Source: Amycolatopsis sp. FDAARGOS 1241
Lineage (GTDB): Bacteria > Actinomycetota > Actinomycetes > Mycobacteriales > Pseudonocardiaceae
Direction: 5' to 3'
DNA length: 64,000 nt
NCBI RefSeq assembly: GCF_016889705.1
Contig: NZ_CP069526.1
Coordinates: 6,820,001-6,884,000 of the forward strand
Below the pieces are notes generated by a model. It was not told the DNA's origin and ran no database searches. It worked only from the letters and a program-made list of their open reading frames with translations. Both the position numbers and the translations under genes were made by a program. Every line of letters starts with the position of its first letter. Position 1 is the first letter of the stretch. Of the stretch, positions 62,707 to 64,000 are shown piece by piece.

Positions 62707-63748
62707 AAGCCAGCGGCGAGGTGCACCGGAGACGCGGGTGGCGCGGGGGCCGCAACCACGGCAGGCAGAGCCAGCGGCGCGGCCGAACCACCCGGCACCG
62801 CAACGGAAGCGGGCAAAGTCGAGGACACGGCGGCATAAGCGTCGACCACGCCGCAGCCCCGCCGGGTGTAGCGGGTGCCCGAGGGCGGAGGGGACGCCGT
62901 GAGGGTCAGCCGGGTCACCACCTGGTCGCCGGTCAGCGACGGGTGGGCGGCGCGCACGAGAGCCGCGACGCCGGCGACGTAGGCGGCAGCCGGCGACGGA
63001 TCCGTCACGGGCCAGCAGTGGGCAACGGCGCCGCCCCCGCCTGCGAAGGTGCTGACCAGGTTGGCGCCCGGAGCGGAAATGCCAAGGTAGTCACCGGCCT
63101 CCGTCTGGACGGGAGCGCCGGCCTCGCTGGTCGAGCCGACGGCCAGCACGCCGGGCGACGCGGTGGGGTAGGTGTGCGCGTCCTGCTGCGTCGCGGCGGC
63201 AGCGGAGACGACGACCGCACCGCGGGAGCGCGCGCGGGAAACGGCGGAAGCCAGGGCCGGGCTGTCCGCCACCGCGGGCACGGCCACGAGGATCACGCCG
63301 GCACCGCGGTCGACCGCCGTGTCCACGGCGCCAGCCAGCGCGCCCGGGTCACCGCAGTCGGAGCCGTCCACGTACCGCAACGCGAGCAGCTTCGCGTCCG
63401 GCGCCACGCCCGTGAACGTCGTTTCTTCCGACGGCTGCGCGCCGACGATCCCCGCGGCGATCGCGCCGCGGCCGTCGCAGTCGGAGGTGCCGCCACCGAG
63501 GACCTGGCCGAGCGCGAACTGACCGTTCTGCGCGTCGACACCCGTGCCGATCACGGCGACGAGCTGATCGTCGCCACGCGTCAGGGGCCACAGGCGTTGC
63601 GGGTCCACCAGCCGCTGCCCCACGGCACCGCACCGGTGTAGGTGCCGGACGGGTTCGCGCACGCCCCCACCGCGCTCGCGGACCCGCCGGCGACGGGCAC
63701 ACCCACCGCCGCGAGCGCGGCCGCGGCGATGACGGCTCGCCACCTCAC
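62571..63748 (-). pseudogene. mycosin (type VII subtilisin-like protease), catalytically dead and frameshifted
   Basis: It has a signal peptide (MRWRAVIAAAALAAVGVPVA, GTG 63748 after GGGAGGG), a mycosin-type N-terminus, a subtilase body, a Pro-rich linker and a C-terminal membrane helix. The catalytic Asp is Gly (VAVIGTGV for VIDTGV), the His is Arg (DCDGRGAIAAGI for GHGT), and the oxyanion Asn region is SAAAAT. The Ser survives (DPSPAAAYVAGVAAL). A one-base loss in CCCC at 63618-63621 breaks the frame between GAVPWG and QRLVDPQRLWPLT. The tail is also altered by a 336-base duplication. A TAGAAT -10 candidate lies at 63794-63789. Confidence 0.78.
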
Positions 63749-63820
63749 CGCGGCACCCTCCCGGGGAATCTCGCTGTCCGACAACGGGATTCTAGTCGAG
63801 CGGGCGCCGCGGCAACAGGT

Positions 63821-64000
63821 TCAGCGCAGGTCCATCCCGAGGTCCAAAGCGGGCGAAGAGTGCGTCAACGCGCCCACCGACAGGAAGTCCACACCGGACT
63901 CGGCGTAGGCCCTACCACGGTCGAGGGTCAGTCCACCAGAGGATTCCAGCCGCGTTTTCGGCGAAACCGTGTCCCGCCGCGTCACGGCCTCGGCGCACTG
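63821..64000 (-). CDS. nadC: nicotinate-nucleotide pyrophosphorylase, 3' end only
   Basis: The last 59 residues of quinolinate phosphoribosyltransferase; the rest lies beyond the window. [20 protein letters not shown] and [20 protein letters not shown] are the conserved C-terminal strands, with the phosphate-binding SGG and GALTHS motifs. The position fits M. tuberculosis, where nadC precedes the hisD operon with two genes between. Confidence 0.92.
   Translation of the reverse strand, partial: QCAEAVTRRDTVSPKTRLESSGGLTLDRGRAYAESGVDFLSVGALTHSSPALDLGMDLR

Overview
The window is high-GC actinobacterial DNA, most likely from Pseudonocardiaceae and plausibly Amycolatopsis. This rests on very strong G/C bias at third codon positions, frequent GTG starts, type VII secretion proteins, class II DAHP synthase, a PriA-type HisA with no separate trpF, an Lgt with an acidic tail, and gene order. 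The his/trp blocks run on the minus strand in the order nadC, hisD, hisC, hisB, hisH, hisA, hisF, hisI, trpE, Trp membrane protein, trpC, trpB, trpA, lgt. That is the order I know from Mycobacterium tuberculosis, here split apart by inserted modules.

Layout. 1-4.75 kb: end of a PASTA Ser/Thr kinase (PknL-like) in one operon with an NfeD-like protein, a flotillin and a Pro-rich unknown. 4.9-14 kb: WS/DGAT acyltransferase, DAHP synthase, and gltB-gltD with a hairpin/T-run terminator. 14.3-17.6 kb: an SDR and a three-gene type VII secretion substrate module. 17.6-24.3 kb: lgt, then a glutamine-synthetase-like ligase facing a permease/amidohydrolase/M20 hydrolase operon. 24.3-29.5 kb: trp operon. 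29.6-33.1 kb: TetR regulator, three DUF3592-like genes (at least one frame-disrupted) and a DUF1304 protein. 33.1-41.2 kb: hisI, hisF, a flavin monooxygenase/MarR pair, an ECF sigma pair, an F420/flavin oxidoreductase, an IS30 relic, hisA, hisH and a secreted protein. 41.3-49.4 kb: acyl-CoA dehydrogenase, a split transketolase facing soxR, kptA, a TetR/MMPL efflux pair with five phased operator dyads, and a metallo-hydrolase. 49.4-53.7 kb: a decayed IS481 element, a duplicated hisB tail, hisB, hisC and hisD. 53.8-64 kb: a nitrilase-family hydrolase, then a decaying region with a frameshifted response regulator and its intact paralogue, a 5'-truncated EccB, tandem repeats, a GNAT enzyme, a broken methyltransferase, a nucleotidyltransferase, an AMP-forming ligase, a frameshifted membrane protein, a mycosin lacking its catalytic residues, and the 3' end of nadC.

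How it works together. The backbone is amino-acid biosynthesis: glutamate supply (gltBD), the aromatic entry step (aroG), tryptophan and histidine. The shared isomerase PriA (hisA) links the last two. Around it sit envelope functions (PknL/flotillin, Lgt, type VII substrates) and stress or efflux modules. Many operon-first genes have a TANNNT-like -10 element 5-7 bases before the start codon and no Shine-Dalgarno sequence, which suggests widespread leaderless mRNAs. The most interesting points are the SoxR box inside a 19-bp promoter spacer in front of the transketolase genes, the five-dyad operator array, two tiny stop/start-coupled ORFs in the trp and his operons, the split FluG-like cluster, and the catalytically dead mycosin in a degrading ESX locus. 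All calls are from reading the sequence; no database search was possible.
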